Below are positions 36,236 to 47,100 of a DNA stretch of 64,000 bases, one piece after another (the stretch's first letter is position 1; every line of letters begins with the position of its first letter). Under the pieces are notes generated by a model that was given only the letters and a program-made list of their open reading frames with translations, was not told the origin of the DNA and searched no databases. The position numbers and the translations under genes were made by a program. Source of the stretch: Psychrobacter fozii (lineage in GTDB: Bacteria; Pseudomonadota; Gammaproteobacteria; Pseudomonadales; Moraxellaceae); NCBI RefSeq assembly GCF_003217155.1, contig NZ_QJSU01000006.1:186001-250000 (forward strand), read 5' to 3'.

Positions 36236-36528
36236 CTCAAATCCTTTTGATGATATCGGTAGAAGTTTCAATACAGTAAAAATTACTTGTTTCTACCATA
36301 CTTTGGGACTAGATTTTTTAAAGTTATCGCCTATAACGGCTTCATAGTCTTGTAGAGTAAGTATTTTGCTATATATCTACTTTTGAGACACCTATTCCTT
36401 TTCCTATCAAAAATCACACCGCTCATATCAAAAACGAATATACTAATGCCAATTCACTGCGTGAGACGTCGCGCACGATACCTCATAATAGTGGTATATT
36501 TTACATTGAATGAATTGCTGGTAATGCT

Positions 36529-38166
36529 ATGAACACTTTTCCATTATTTTTTAAATTAGAAGACCGCAAAGTGCTTATCGTTGGTGGCGGAGACGTGGCG
36601 CTACGCAAAGCGGATCTGCTGAGTCGTGCTGGCGCGGCAATTACCATTCTTGCACCCGTCATTAGTGATGAAATACAAGCCTTGCTCAATGATAGTAAGC
36701 ATCAGCTCATCTATGAAAATTACAATAACACCTATATGTCAGGCGCACGCGTCATTATTGCGGCTACTGATGACGAAACGCTGAATCATCAGATTCATGC
36801 TGACGCTACTGCCCTAAACATTCCAGTCAATGTGGTTGATACGCCGCATTTATGCGACTTTATATTCCCAGCCATTGTTGATCGCAACCCTATTGTGATT
36901 GGTATCTCATCTAACGGTAAGGCACCAGTGCTAGCACGTTTGCTACGTGCCCGCCTTGAGACATTGATTCCACAAGGTTATGGCAAACTGGCCAAATTAG
37001 CAGGCGAGTTCCGTACTGAAGTAAAAGCCAAAATTCCTACCTTAACGGGGCGTCGCCAGTTTTGGGAGCGAGCTTTTGAAGGCAAAGTCAGTGAGCTCAT
37101 GTTTGCTGGTAATGAAGTTCAAGCCACTGAGCAGCTACAAGCCGACTTAGATAGCACTGCTGCGAATATTGCCAGTGCCAATGAATCACCAACCCATACA
37201 ACTGTGGTAGCCGAGCCTATAGTCGACAATGAAAATTCTGTTGAAGCGAACACGCCAGTTGGCGAGGTATATATAGTCGGTGCAGGCCCTGGTGATCCAG
37301 AATTGTTAACATTCAAAGCGCTACGCCTAATGCAGCAAGCAGACATTGTCTATTATGATGCCTTGGTCTCGCCACAAGTCCTAGATTTGTGCCGCCGTGA
37401 TGCGGACAAAGTGTTTGTAGGTAAAAAACGCAGCAATCATGCAGTTGCTCAGCTTGGTATCAATGAGCTGTTGGTGAATAGCGCCAAAGAAGGTCGCCGT
37501 GTGGTTCGTTTAAAAGGTGGTGATCCGTTTATCTTTGGGCGCGGTGGTGAAGAGATTGAAAGCTTACGGGCACATGATATCCCTTATCAAGTTGTACCAG
37601 GCATTACTGCTGCCAACGCAGCTGCTAGCTACGCAGGTATTCCGCTTACCCACCGTGATCACTCGCAATCGGTACGCTTCGTCACTGGATTTTTAAAGGC
37701 TGGTGCACCAAACAGTAACTTTAAGAGCTTTTTGAATACTGATGAGACGGTTGTTTTCTATATGGGTCTGCACTCTTTGCCTCGTTTGACCGAAGGCTTA
37801 ATTGATGCTGGACGAGCTGATAGTACTCCTATTGCCATCGTATCCAATGCCAGTATGCCCAATCAGCAAGTATTAACCGGCACACTTGCCAATATCGTTG
37901 AGTTGCAAGAGCAACACCAACTACCAACGCCTGCGCTACTTATCATGGGAGATGTCGTCGCCCTGCATGATAATTTGGCTTGGTACAACTTACAAAATCA
38001 GCAGCACAGTCAAAGTAGTGACGATCTAGCGAAGAACTGGTTGCGCGAAGGGTCAAGAGGTAAAGTAGAAAAACAACCAATAGACCAACAAGCACATGCG
38101 CTCTCTATGATATCCAGTTTGGCTACGCAGCAAGAGGAAGGTTTAGAGCAACTGATTATTGATTAA
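36529..38166 (+). CDS. cysG: Trifunctional siroheme synthase
   Basis: 545 residues. The N-terminal part is precorrin-2 dehydrogenase/sirohydrochlorin ferrochelatase with the NAD-binding GGGDVALRKADLL. The C-terminal part is uroporphyrinogen-III C-methyltransferase, beginning at VYIVGAGPGDPELLTFKAL, with RLKGGDPFIFGRGGEE and VVPGITAANAAASYAGIPLTHR. A linker of about 45 residues (about 200-245) joins the halves and is longer than usual. Makes siroheme from uroporphyrinogen III for the CysI sulfite reductase encoded 5 kb upstream. Expressed alone and ended by a terminator at 38191-38234. Confidence 0.95.
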   Translation: MNTFPLFFKLEDRKVLIVGGGDVALRKADLLSRAGAAITILAPVISDEIQALLNDSKHQLIYENYNNTYMSGARVIIAATDDETLNHQIHADATALNIPVNVVDTPHLCDFIFPAIVDRNPIVIGISSNGKAPVLARLLRARLETLIPQGYGKLAKLAGEFRTEVKAKIPTLTGRRQFWERAFEGKVSELMFAGNEVQATEQLQADLDSTAANIASANESPTHTTVVAEPIVDNENSVEANTPVGEVYIVGAGPGDPELLTFKALRLMQQADIVYYDALVSPQVLDLCRRDADKVFVGKKRSNHAVAQLGINELLVNSAKEGRRVVRLKGGDPFIFGRGGEEIESLRAHDIPYQVVPGITAANAAASYAGIPLTHRDHSQSVRFVTGFLKAGAPNSNFKSFLNTDETVVFYMGLHSLPRLTEGLIDAGRADSTPIAIVSNASMPNQQVLTGTLANIVELQEQHQLPTPALLIMGDVVALHDNLAWYNLQNQQHSQSSDDLAKNWLREGSRGKVEKQPIDQQAHALSMISSLATQQEEGLEQLIID

Positions 38167-38190
38167 TTTTTAGTATTAACTTTCAACAAT

Positions 38191-38234
38191 AAAGAGCTCT
38201 ATCGATAATAATATATTGGTAGGGCTCTTTTTTT
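38191..38234 (+). terminator. Terminator of cysG
   Basis: AAAGAGCTCTA and TAGGGCTCTTT form a stem with one G-T pair, followed by seven T residues. Confidence 0.85.
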
Positions 38235-38311
38235 AACGCATTCCAACAGCGCAAACCACAACAAATCTTGCTAGAATGACAGCTTCCCATTAACTGTCCT
38301 TAAGTGCAATT

Positions 38312-39928
38312 ATGTCTACACCTGCCACTTCCAATTCAATGCCCGCTCGACCATTAACCATCCTACACACCTCAGATTGGCATTTGGGTCGTAGGCTCTA
38401 TGGTCGCATGCGCTATGAGGAATTCGAGGCGTTTTTGAGCTGGCTTGAAGAGACAATTAGCACGCAAAAAGTCGATGTATTAATCGTTGCTGGTGATATA
38501 TTTGATACCATGACGCCAAGTAACAGAGCTCAAGCGTTGTATTTTGAGTTTTTAGGTAGAGTGTCAAAATCATGCTGTCAGCACGTGGTGATAGTCGCAG
38601 GCAATCACGACTCCCCTACTTTTTTAGATGCCCCCAGTCAGGTGCTTAAGTTCTTAAACGTTCATGTGATTGGCACTGCTTGTGACGATTTGACCAACGA
38701 AGTATTGGTTTTGGACAATGTAGATGGTACGCCGCATTGTATTATCGCAGCCGTTCCTTACTTGCGTGACCGCGATGTGCGTAGTAGTAGCGCTGGCGAG
38801 TCCGCGGATAGCAAAGATGCCAATGTCATAAAAGGTATTCGTGCACACTATGATGAAGTGGCTAGCATTGTAAAATCCAAGCAATCTGAGCTTGTTGAAA
38901 TGTATCAGCGGCATATTCCTATCATTGCGACAGGGCATCTATTTGCAGCTGGCGGCACCACAACTGATGATGACGGCGTACGCGAGCTTTATGTCGGCTC
39001 ATTGGGTAAAATCTCTGCCGAGATGTTCGATGAAAGCTTTGATTATGTTGCGCTTGGTCATTTGCACGTGCCGCAGCGGGTCGGTGGTCGTGAGCATATT
39101 CGCTATTCAGGCTCCCCTATTGCCATGGGTTTTGGAGAGGCCAAGCAACAAAAACAAGTATTGCTAGTAAAGTTTGGTACCACAGATAACTTCGATAATG
39201 AAGTCTTAGGGGTAAACGTTACGCCTGATAGTAATACCTCTCAGCTTATCAATACAACCTCTAATGTTAAAACGACCAAGATTGAAAAGTCAGTAGAAAA
39301 AACCGTTAAAAAAGTGGCTATTCAGGCAACGCCTTTTATGGATGACTTGTTTGGTTTTGATGAGCCATCGGCCAATGAGAATGATGATGATGAGATTGTA
39401 AAAACTACTGTTACAGAGAACCCTCCTGCTCAGCAAGACCTAGATAATCAATCAGTGCCTACTTATGCTGCCACTACCGATAAAATACTGCATCGCGATA
39501 ATTTGAATCAAATGCAAGTAGTCTCTTTACCCATTCCAAAATTTCAAAAATTGGCACAAGTTTCAGGTGACTTAGTGTCTATTCATCAGGCTATTGATAA
39601 AGCCATTCAATCACTTGGTTCAAAAGAGTCCGTTTGGCTAGAAATTATTTATACCGGTGATGATATTGTTAGTGAATTACGTGAGCATATTCAGGCCATG
39701 GTAGAAGGCTTGCCATGTGAGGTATTAAAAATTAAGAATACTCAAACTTATAATAAAGTCCTTAACCAACAGAAAACCTCTGAGACGTTACAAGACTTAA
39801 ATGAAGAAGAAGTATTTGAGCGTTGCTTAACTGCACATAGTATTCCTGATGAGCAAAAGTTAACCTTGCGTGATGCCTACGATCAAATCGTCTACAACCT
39901 GCGTCATGCAGATAGCCATGCCGAATAA
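38312..39928 (+). CDS. sbcD: SbcCD nuclease subunit D
   Basis: 538 residues. Mre11-type phosphoesterase motifs are present: TSDWHLGR, GDIFD, GNHDS, ATGHLFA and LGHLHVPQ, which coordinate the two Mn ions. With SbcC it opens hairpins and degrades DNA ends. E. coli SbcD is about 400 residues. The surplus here is a low-complexity acidic/Thr-rich insertion of about 120 residues (about 305-420, e.g. DEPSANENDDDEIVKTT) before the capping-domain segment VSLPIPKFQKLAQVSGD. The start has a Pro/Thr/Ser-rich extension of about 15 residues. sbcC follows 106 bp later on the same strand. Confidence 0.95.
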   Translation: MSTPATSNSMPARPLTILHTSDWHLGRRLYGRMRYEEFEAFLSWLEETISTQKVDVLIVAGDIFDTMTPSNRAQALYFEFLGRVSKSCCQHVVIVAGNHDSPTFLDAPSQVLKFLNVHVIGTACDDLTNEVLVLDNVDGTPHCIIAAVPYLRDRDVRSSSAGESADSKDANVIKGIRAHYDEVASIVKSKQSELVEMYQRHIPIIATGHLFAAGGTTTDDDGVRELYVGSLGKISAEMFDESFDYVALGHLHVPQRVGGREHIRYSGSPIAMGFGEAKQQKQVLLVKFGTTDNFDNEVLGVNVTPDSNTSQLINTTSNVKTTKIEKSVEKTVKKVAIQATPFMDDLFGFDEPSANENDDDEIVKTTVTENPPAQQDLDNQSVPTYAATTDKILHRDNLNQMQVVSLPIPKFQKLAQVSGDLVSIHQAIDKAIQSLGSKESVWLEIIYTGDDIVSELREHIQAMVEGLPCEVLKIKNTQTYNKVLNQQKTSETLQDLNEEEVFERCLTAHSIPDEQKLTLRDAYDQIVYNLRHADSHAE

Positions 39929-40034
39929 TATAAGTTATTCAACATACATAGCTTCTAACTTTTAATTACTAATAACTGATGCCTTTAGCTTTTTCACCTT
40001 TTAACATTGCCCTATATCAAAATAAGACCTGCCC

Positions 40035-43000
40035 ATGCGACTGATTGAACTGCGACTCAAAAATTTAAATTCATTGAAAGGCGAATGGCACATTGATTTT
40101 AGCGATCCCGCTTTTCTCAATGAAGGGATTTTTGCTATTACTGGGCAAACAGGTGCTGGCAAGACCACCATATTAGATGCCGTTTGCTTAGCGCTATACA
40201 GTCAAACGCCAAGATTGGGTGATATTACGGGTTCAACGAATGAGATAATGACCCAAGGTACGGGCGAATGCTCAGCAGAAGTTATCATCGAGATAAATTC
40301 CAAACGCTATCTATGCTATTGGTATCAACATCGTGCCCACAAAAAAGCTAAGGGTAACTTATTACCCATTAAGCATGAGATTACTGATGTTGAAACAGGC
40401 GCTATTTTAGAAGAAAAGAAATCTAAAACATCCGCTTATATCCAAGACCTAATCGGCATGGATTTTAATCAATTTACCCGTTCCATTATGTTGGCACAAG
40501 GCAGTTTTGCCGCATTTTTGAAGTCTGATATTGGTGATAGAGCCGCTATTTTAGAAAAAATAACGGGTACGGCCATCTATGCCAAAATATCGTTAAACGT
40601 GCACGAGAAAAAACGCTCCGAGGAAGAAGTGCTTGGCAATTTACAAGCAGGCGTTAATAGCTTATCCCTATTAAATATTGAAGATGAAAAACGACTGGCT
40701 ACAGAGTTAGACACTCTGAATCAACAGCAAATCAAACAACGACAAACATTCAAAACCCTGAGTGAACAACTACAGTGGCTGGATAGCGTCTATCAACTAC
40801 AACAAAACCTCTCGGTTTATCAGACTGAGTTCGCAACAGCGCAACAGGCACAGAAAGACTTTATCCCAGAAGCACAACGCTTAAATATTGCGACTAAAGC
40901 CTTAGAGATTGACAGCCAGTTTCGTGCGCTGTGCTATAGCCGAGAGATGGTCAGTAGATTGGATGCTGAACAACAGGAATTGCTTAATAAGATTCCGGCA
41001 CAGCAAGAAGCGCTCGGGCAAGCTTCTATTCATCTAAATGAGGCGAATACTTTTGAAAAAAACGCCATAGATAACTTACAAACCGCTTTACCCATTATTA
41101 AGAAGGTGCGTGAATTAGATGCTGATATACAACAGCAAGCTCATGTTTTATCACATGACAATCAACGTAAAGGCGTACTGGTTAATAATACTCAACAATT
41201 ACGTCAAGAAATAGCTAGCCATAAACAAACAAAGCAGGATACTAAGACTCAATTTGACAGTATCGAAAAATATTTTAATGACTATCCAGAGGTAAACGAT
41301 CTCGATACAGATACGGCAACCTTTGATAGCAGCTGTAGCCGATTAAAGGCATTGCTAGAAGACAATGTGCGCTTAGCTGCCAATAAACGAACACATGACC
41401 ATCAAGCCAGCCAACTACAAGCAAGTTTCGATCAACTGTCTAAGCAGCAAAACGCTGATACGTCATTAATAACACAACAGCGTGAGCAACTTGCCAGCGT
41501 ACGACAGCAGCAAGCAGCACTCATCCAAAAACAATCGCTGGCTAGTATGCGTCGTGATCAAGAACATGTTGATCAAATTAATAACCAAACTGAGCAGGCT
41601 CGCTTCAAGTTACAACGACTGTCTGAACTTACTAGCCAAATAAAAACAACCACGCTTTCGCTACCAACACTTAGCCAAGCGTTAACGAATTTAGAAGAAC
41701 TGATTACCAGTCATCAATCAGACATTCAAAATGTTAAGCTCAAACGACAAGATAAACAAGAACATCTAAATCTATTACAGAAAGTCGCTAAGCTTGAAGA
41801 CTATATAACAGAACTACAAGACGGATCGCCCTGCCCACTTTGTGGTGCTCACGAACATCCTTATGGTAAACATAAACACCATCCGTTATTAGACAATCAT
41901 ATCGACGACAATGCCGACCAAAGCCAACTGTCTAAAACACAAAAGATTCAGCAGGAAATTTCGGCACTAGAAACTGTTATAGACAATCTTGAGCAGACAT
42001 TATCAAAACACCGTCTTGAGCATGCCACAAAGAAAGAAACGCTTAATAACCAACAGCAGCAATTAGCGCCGTTACAGCAAGAGACAGATACCTTATCTAC
42101 TGATATTCAGGTTTATCTGGCCTCATTATTTGATGATAAAAATAGTTACTCTGAATCCATTGTGGCACTCATTCATCCGCTTACTCAAATTACGGATAAC
42201 GTCAATGGTTCGATTGACGTAGACAACTCTCTATCTTTATTGGATGCCGCCAAACACAATCTGATTGATTATAAGCAGTCTCTACAAACCATGATGGGCC
42301 AATACGATGTGCTGACACAACGTATGGCACATATGAGTACCACAATCGAAACCGATGAAAAGCATCAACAAGTACTTATTCGCGACATCAGTAATTTGGC
42401 AACTGATATTAAGCTTAATGCACAGAAAATTGAGAGTATTGAAGAAAGTATCGCTGCCAACTTCTCTGAATTAGCACCTATTATGACCACTGTTACATCT
42501 CTAGCGCATAAATACCCTATAGAGAACCATAAAGAGTATTTATCAATAGCTGTTAATGCAGCAGACATCAATGGTGCACTCAAACAACTGAATGTTGGGG
42601 TTACTGAGCAGACCATAATAGACAACTCAGACTATGACCTTCATATCGAAAGACTCCGTCAACAGCGTGGCGCCCTAAGTCAGTTAAAGCAACATTACCA
42701 TGAGCAAAAAAATAAACAACAGCAGCTAACCAATACGATAAGCGGCTTAACAGCACAGATTGAAGCCAAACAAGCACAGCTTACCAATGACGAAAAATCG
42801 CTCGAAGAATTAGAGCGCTTAACTACTAATAAAACCAATACTATCGAGCAATTAAAGAAAGACAGAAAAGAGATTTTTGCAGATAAAGAGGTAGATGCTG
42901 AGGAGACTCAATTACGAAGTGCGGTCGATAAAGCTCAAACCAGTAAGGTAACGGCACAAAGGCAGCTAGATACCATTCAGCAGACATTAGAACAATTAAA

Positions 43001-43961
43001 GGTTAGACAGCAACAGCTAGCAACAGAGCTACAATCTGCAACTGGTACGCTCAATACGCAACAAAGTGAGTTTTCTGATTTACTATCAGAATCACAGTTC
43101 GCCGACGAAGCTGCTTTTGTCAGTGCACGCCTACCTAAAGAAGCGCGCGAAGCACTACACATACGTAAATCGACTATCGACAATGCCTTGCAACAGATGC
43201 AGTCACAGCTAGATAGTACTCAGCAATTATTAGCAAAAAAACTTGCTGCTCCTATGACAGATAAGGATAGAGAAACGCTTGCTGGCGAGTATCATCAAAT
43301 ACAGACAGATATTGATCAACTCAGTCAGCAGATAGGTGCAATTGACCAAAAACTCAAAGATAACGACAATCAAAAAGGCGAACAAGTAGCACAACTCGTG
43401 GCTATCGATGAGCAAAAACAGAAGCTACAAGTTTGGCAGCAGCTACATACGCTAATTGGGTCAGCTGATGGTAAAAAATATCGTACCTTTGCTCAAGGGT
43501 TGACGTTTGAAGTTATGATTAGTCATGCCAATACGCAATTGCAACAGATGAGTGACCGTTACCTACTCATCCATGACGACCACAATCCGCTTGAGCTTAA
43601 TGTGATTGATAACTATCAGGGTGGCGATGTTCGTAGTACTAAAAATCTTTCTGGTGGCGAAGGCTTTATTATTAGTTTGGCACTCGCATTGGGGCTATCG
43701 CAAATGGCCAGTCACAATATTCGCGTAGATTCGCTATTTTTGGATGAAGGCTTCGGCACACTGGATGAAGAGTCACTTGATATTGCCCTCGATACATTAA
43801 CGAGCTTACAACAGGAAGGTAAGTTAATTGGTATTATCTCCCACGTGCAGGCACTAAAAGACCGTATCTTAACCCAAATTAAGGTTGAAAAAATCTCTGG
43901 CGGCTTTAGCCAAATTAGCGGTCAAGGCTGTCAGAGAATTGTCGGTGAAAAAGCCTCGTAA
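40035..43961 (+). CDS. sbcC: SbcCD nuclease subunit C (Rad50-like ATPase)
   Basis: 1308 residues, longer than the usual roughly 1050. N-terminal Walker A GQTGAGKTT is followed by very long Gln/Lys/Glu-rich coiled coils, interrupted by a zinc hook CPLCGAHEHP near residue 600, then a returning coiled coil. The C-terminal lobe has the signature LSGGEGFIISLALALGLS and Walker B SLFLDEGFGTLDEE. It is the ATP-driven clamp of the SbcCD nuclease at hairpins and replication-linked inverted repeats. Ends at a bidirectional terminator. Confidence 0.96.
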   Translation: MRLIELRLKNLNSLKGEWHIDFSDPAFLNEGIFAITGQTGAGKTTILDAVCLALYSQTPRLGDITGSTNEIMTQGTGECSAEVIIEINSKRYLCYWYQHRAHKKAKGNLLPIKHEITDVETGAILEEKKSKTSAYIQDLIGMDFNQFTRSIMLAQGSFAAFLKSDIGDRAAILEKITGTAIYAKISLNVHEKKRSEEEVLGNLQAGVNSLSLLNIEDEKRLATELDTLNQQQIKQRQTFKTLSEQLQWLDSVYQLQQNLSVYQTEFATAQQAQKDFIPEAQRLNIATKALEIDSQFRALCYSREMVSRLDAEQQELLNKIPAQQEALGQASIHLNEANTFEKNAIDNLQTALPIIKKVRELDADIQQQAHVLSHDNQRKGVLVNNTQQLRQEIASHKQTKQDTKTQFDSIEKYFNDYPEVNDLDTDTATFDSSCSRLKALLEDNVRLAANKRTHDHQASQLQASFDQLSKQQNADTSLITQQREQLASVRQQQAALIQKQSLASMRRDQEHVDQINNQTEQARFKLQRLSELTSQIKTTTLSLPTLSQALTNLEELITSHQSDIQNVKLKRQDKQEHLNLLQKVAKLEDYITELQDGSPCPLCGAHEHPYGKHKHHPLLDNHIDDNADQSQLSKTQKIQQEISALETVIDNLEQTLSKHRLEHATKKETLNNQQQQLAPLQQETDTLSTDIQVYLASLFDDKNSYSESIVALIHPLTQITDNVNGSIDVDNSLSLLDAAKHNLIDYKQSLQTMMGQYDVLTQRMAHMSTTIETDEKHQQVLIRDISNLATDIKLNAQKIESIEESIAANFSELAPIMTTVTSLAHKYPIENHKEYLSIAVNAADINGALKQLNVGVTEQTIIDNSDYDLHIERLRQQRGALSQLKQHYHEQKNKQQQLTNTISGLTAQIEAKQAQLTNDEKSLEELERLTTNKTNTIEQLKKDRKEIFADKEVDAEETQLRSAVDKAQTSKVTAQRQLDTIQQTLEQLKVRQQQLATELQSATGTLNTQQSEFSDLLSESQFADEAAFVSARLPKEAREALHIRKSTIDNALQQMQSQLDSTQQLLAKKLAAPMTDKDRETLAGEYHQIQTDIDQLSQQIGAIDQKLKDNDNQKGEQVAQLVAIDEQKQKLQVWQQLHTLIGSADGKKYRTFAQGLTFEVMISHANTQLQQMSDRYLLIHDDHNPLELNVIDNYQGGDVRSTKNLSGGEGFIISLALALGLSQMASHNIRVDSLFLDEGFGTLDEESLDIALDTLTSLQQEGKLIGIISHVQALKDRILTQIKVEKISGGFSQISGQGCQRIVGEKAS

Positions 43962-44035
43962 GTTAATCCATTTTTCAATAATAGAGTTTCAGTAATCAAG
44001 ATGTAAGTACTCTGGTTTTTATTTAATCAGACAAT

Positions 44036-44071
44036 AAAAAACCACCGTTAATTAATAACGGTGGTTTTTTT
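44036..44071. terminator. Bidirectional terminator between sbcC and the glutamate dehydrogenase gene
   Basis: AAAAAACCACCGTTA and TAACGGTGGTTTTTTT form a near-perfect stem with a 5-nt loop and A/T tails on both strands, between convergent genes. Confidence 0.95.
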
Positions 44072-44130
44072 GAAACAGTATTTTATTCAGTCAGCGACTT
44101 ATTTAATCGCTCATTTAGTTACTTAGTTAA

Positions 44131-47100
44131 TCACTTAGTGACTAAACCACTCAGCTCACTCATCAACACGGATAGTGTAGACAGGCTGATTTGACTGTCT
44201 GCATCATTAGCATGAAGCTGATCTAGCTTGCTCATCTCTGATGTGACAGATTCCAGATGATCTAAGTGACGTGAGCGCCACTCGCCAAACGCTTGTTTCG
44301 CATCCGGTTTAGATAATATGGCATCCATCAACAGACGCAAGCTACGTGACAGCTCATTCATCAATGCATGGCGTGCACGACGATCCCAGTAATCTTGCTG
44401 TGGTAAAGTGGCGATGTTGTCCATCATCCAGTCTAACTGCAAGACATGATAGGCTTCGAAGTATAGCGTTGCAATCTCATCAACAGGACGCTCGTACAGC
44501 TCTGCCAACAGCGCAGCATCGAGTGCATCCACATGATAAGGTAGCATAGCAAACAACGCAGCATCGCTATTAGACAGGTCTTCCTGCATCAGGCTGGTCG
44601 TATCTTCTTGCAAGTACGCTGCAAATTGTTGCTCAATGAAACCACCTGGTTTCGTTAGCTTTTCAACACTATCACTAAATCGGCTAATCATGTCAGCAAC
44701 TTGTAAGTCTTGACCAAAGGCATTGATAAACCAAACAACACCGCTCTCAAGTGCATCACGTAGACGTAGCTCAAGGTTCAGCAGTAACTTAGCATCGACC
44801 TGATTGTCCAACGACTCAAGCGTTTTCCAAGCTTTTGACACATCAAAGACATCACGGCTAATCGCATAGCCACGCACGATGGTGGCTAGTGATTGATCGG
44901 TCTCTTCGAACAGACGGAACAGTGCTTCGATACCCAAACGGTTGACCACGCTATTGGTCAGATAAGTACTGATAATCTCACGATGTAAGCGATGCTCTGT
45001 CATCTCATCAAAGAAGCGTGACGCTAGCTCATCAGGGAAGTACTTACGCAGCTCGTTGATGAAGTATGGGTCATCTGGCAAATCAGAAGACAATAAGTTG
45101 TCATACACCCACATCTTACCGTAAGCCATCACGACGGCTAGCTCAGGATTGGTCAGGCCAGCATTCGCTTTTTGACGTTTGGCAATCTCTTCATCTGATG
45201 GTAGATATTCGATTGCACGGTCGAGACGTCCTTCGCCTTCTAGCATCTGAATAAAGCGTTGATGATCGCTTAGGTTCGCTGATGCACGAATGTGGCTCAG
45301 TTCAATCGCTTGAGGCTGTAGGTAGTTTTGGCGTAGTACCAATTCTGCCACGTTGTCGGTCATGCTCTCTAGCAGCTCATTACGCTGCTTTAAGGTCATG
45401 TCACCTTGCTCAACCACTTTACCCAATAAGATTTTGATATTGACTTCGTGATCCGAGCAGTTAACACCGCCTGAGTTGTCAATGGCATCCGTATAAATGC
45501 GTCCGCCCGTTTGAGCGTATTCAATACGGCCTTGCTGCGTGAAGCCTAAGTTACCGCCTTCACCAATCACCGCACAGCGAAGCTCATTGCCGTCGATACG
45601 TAGTGCGTCATTCGCACGGTCACCGACATCAGCATGAGTCTCATTAGCACTTTTGACATAAGTACCGATACCACCGTTCCAGATGAGATCAACAGGCGAT
45701 TTCAATAACGCACTGATTAAATCATTGGGTGCGAGACTGTCTTCGTGAATATCAAAGATTTCTTTCATCTCGGCACTGATAGCAATTTTTTTGTCTTGGC
45801 GTGAGAATATACCACCACCTTGGCTGATTAATGAGGTTTCATAATCTGCCCATGATGAGCGTGGTAACTCAAACAAACGTGCGCGCTCGGCATAAGAGGC
45901 CGCAGTGTCTGGATTAGGATCAATGAAGATGTGCAGATGGTTAAAGGCAGCAACCAGCTTGGTATGCGTTGATAGCAGCATACCGTTACCGAATACATCA
46001 CCACTCATATCACCAATACCGACGACAGTGAAGTCATCACGGTTTTGGATGTCCATACCGCGCATACGGAAGTGACGTTTGACTGATTCCCAACCACCAC
46101 GTGCAGTGATACCCATCGCTTTATGGTCATAACCTACTGAGCCACCTGAAGCAAAGGCATCATCAAGCCAGAAATTGTACTCTGCTGCTAAGGCGTTGGC
46201 GATGTCAGAGAAAGTCGCTGTACCTTTATCTGCAGCAACAACCAAGTATGGATCGTCTTCATCATGTCTGACCGTATTGGCTGGCGGGACAATCACGCCG
46301 TCTACGATGTTGTCTGTAACATCGAGCATACCGCGCAAGAACGTCTGATAACAAGCGATACCTTCCGCTTGGAATGCTTCACGACCATCCGCCATGGTTT
46401 TGGTTTTGACGATGAAGCCGCCTTTTGAACCAACAGGCACAATCACTGCGTTTTTCACCATCTGTGCTTTGACTAGGCCCAATACTTCGGTACGGAAATC
46501 TTCCATACGATCTGACCAACGCAAACCACCACGGGCAACTTTGCCACCACGTAAATGGACAGCTTCAACACGCGGTGAGTATACAAATATCTCAAACATC
46601 GGTTTAGGCTTAGGCAAGTTAGGAATATCTGCTGCCAAAAACTTAAACGACAAACGATCTTTACGCTGACCATCGGTATCAGTCTGGTAGAAGTTGGTAC
46701 GTACCATGGCATTGATTAAGTCTAAGTACCAACGCAGGATACGGTCTTCATCGAGACTGTCTACATCTGCTAGTGCCGCGATAACTTTTTCTTGCACCTG
46801 AGCCGTTTGCTGTGCGCGCTCATCTTCATTGTATTTCGGATTCATACGAGCATCAAACAGGCTGACCAGTGCTACACTGATATCGCTGTTTTTTACCACA
46901 GTTTGTTGAATGTAATTACTAGAGAATGGTGCGCGGGCTTGCATCATATAGCGTGATAGCGCTCGTAATAATACCACCCCATAAGTATCCAAGTTGGTCG
47001 TTAATACCAATTCGTTAAAGGAATCACTTTCAACTTTTCCGGCCCAAATCTGCTTGAGACTGTCTTCGAACTGACCGCGTACCACTTGCATATTAACGGT

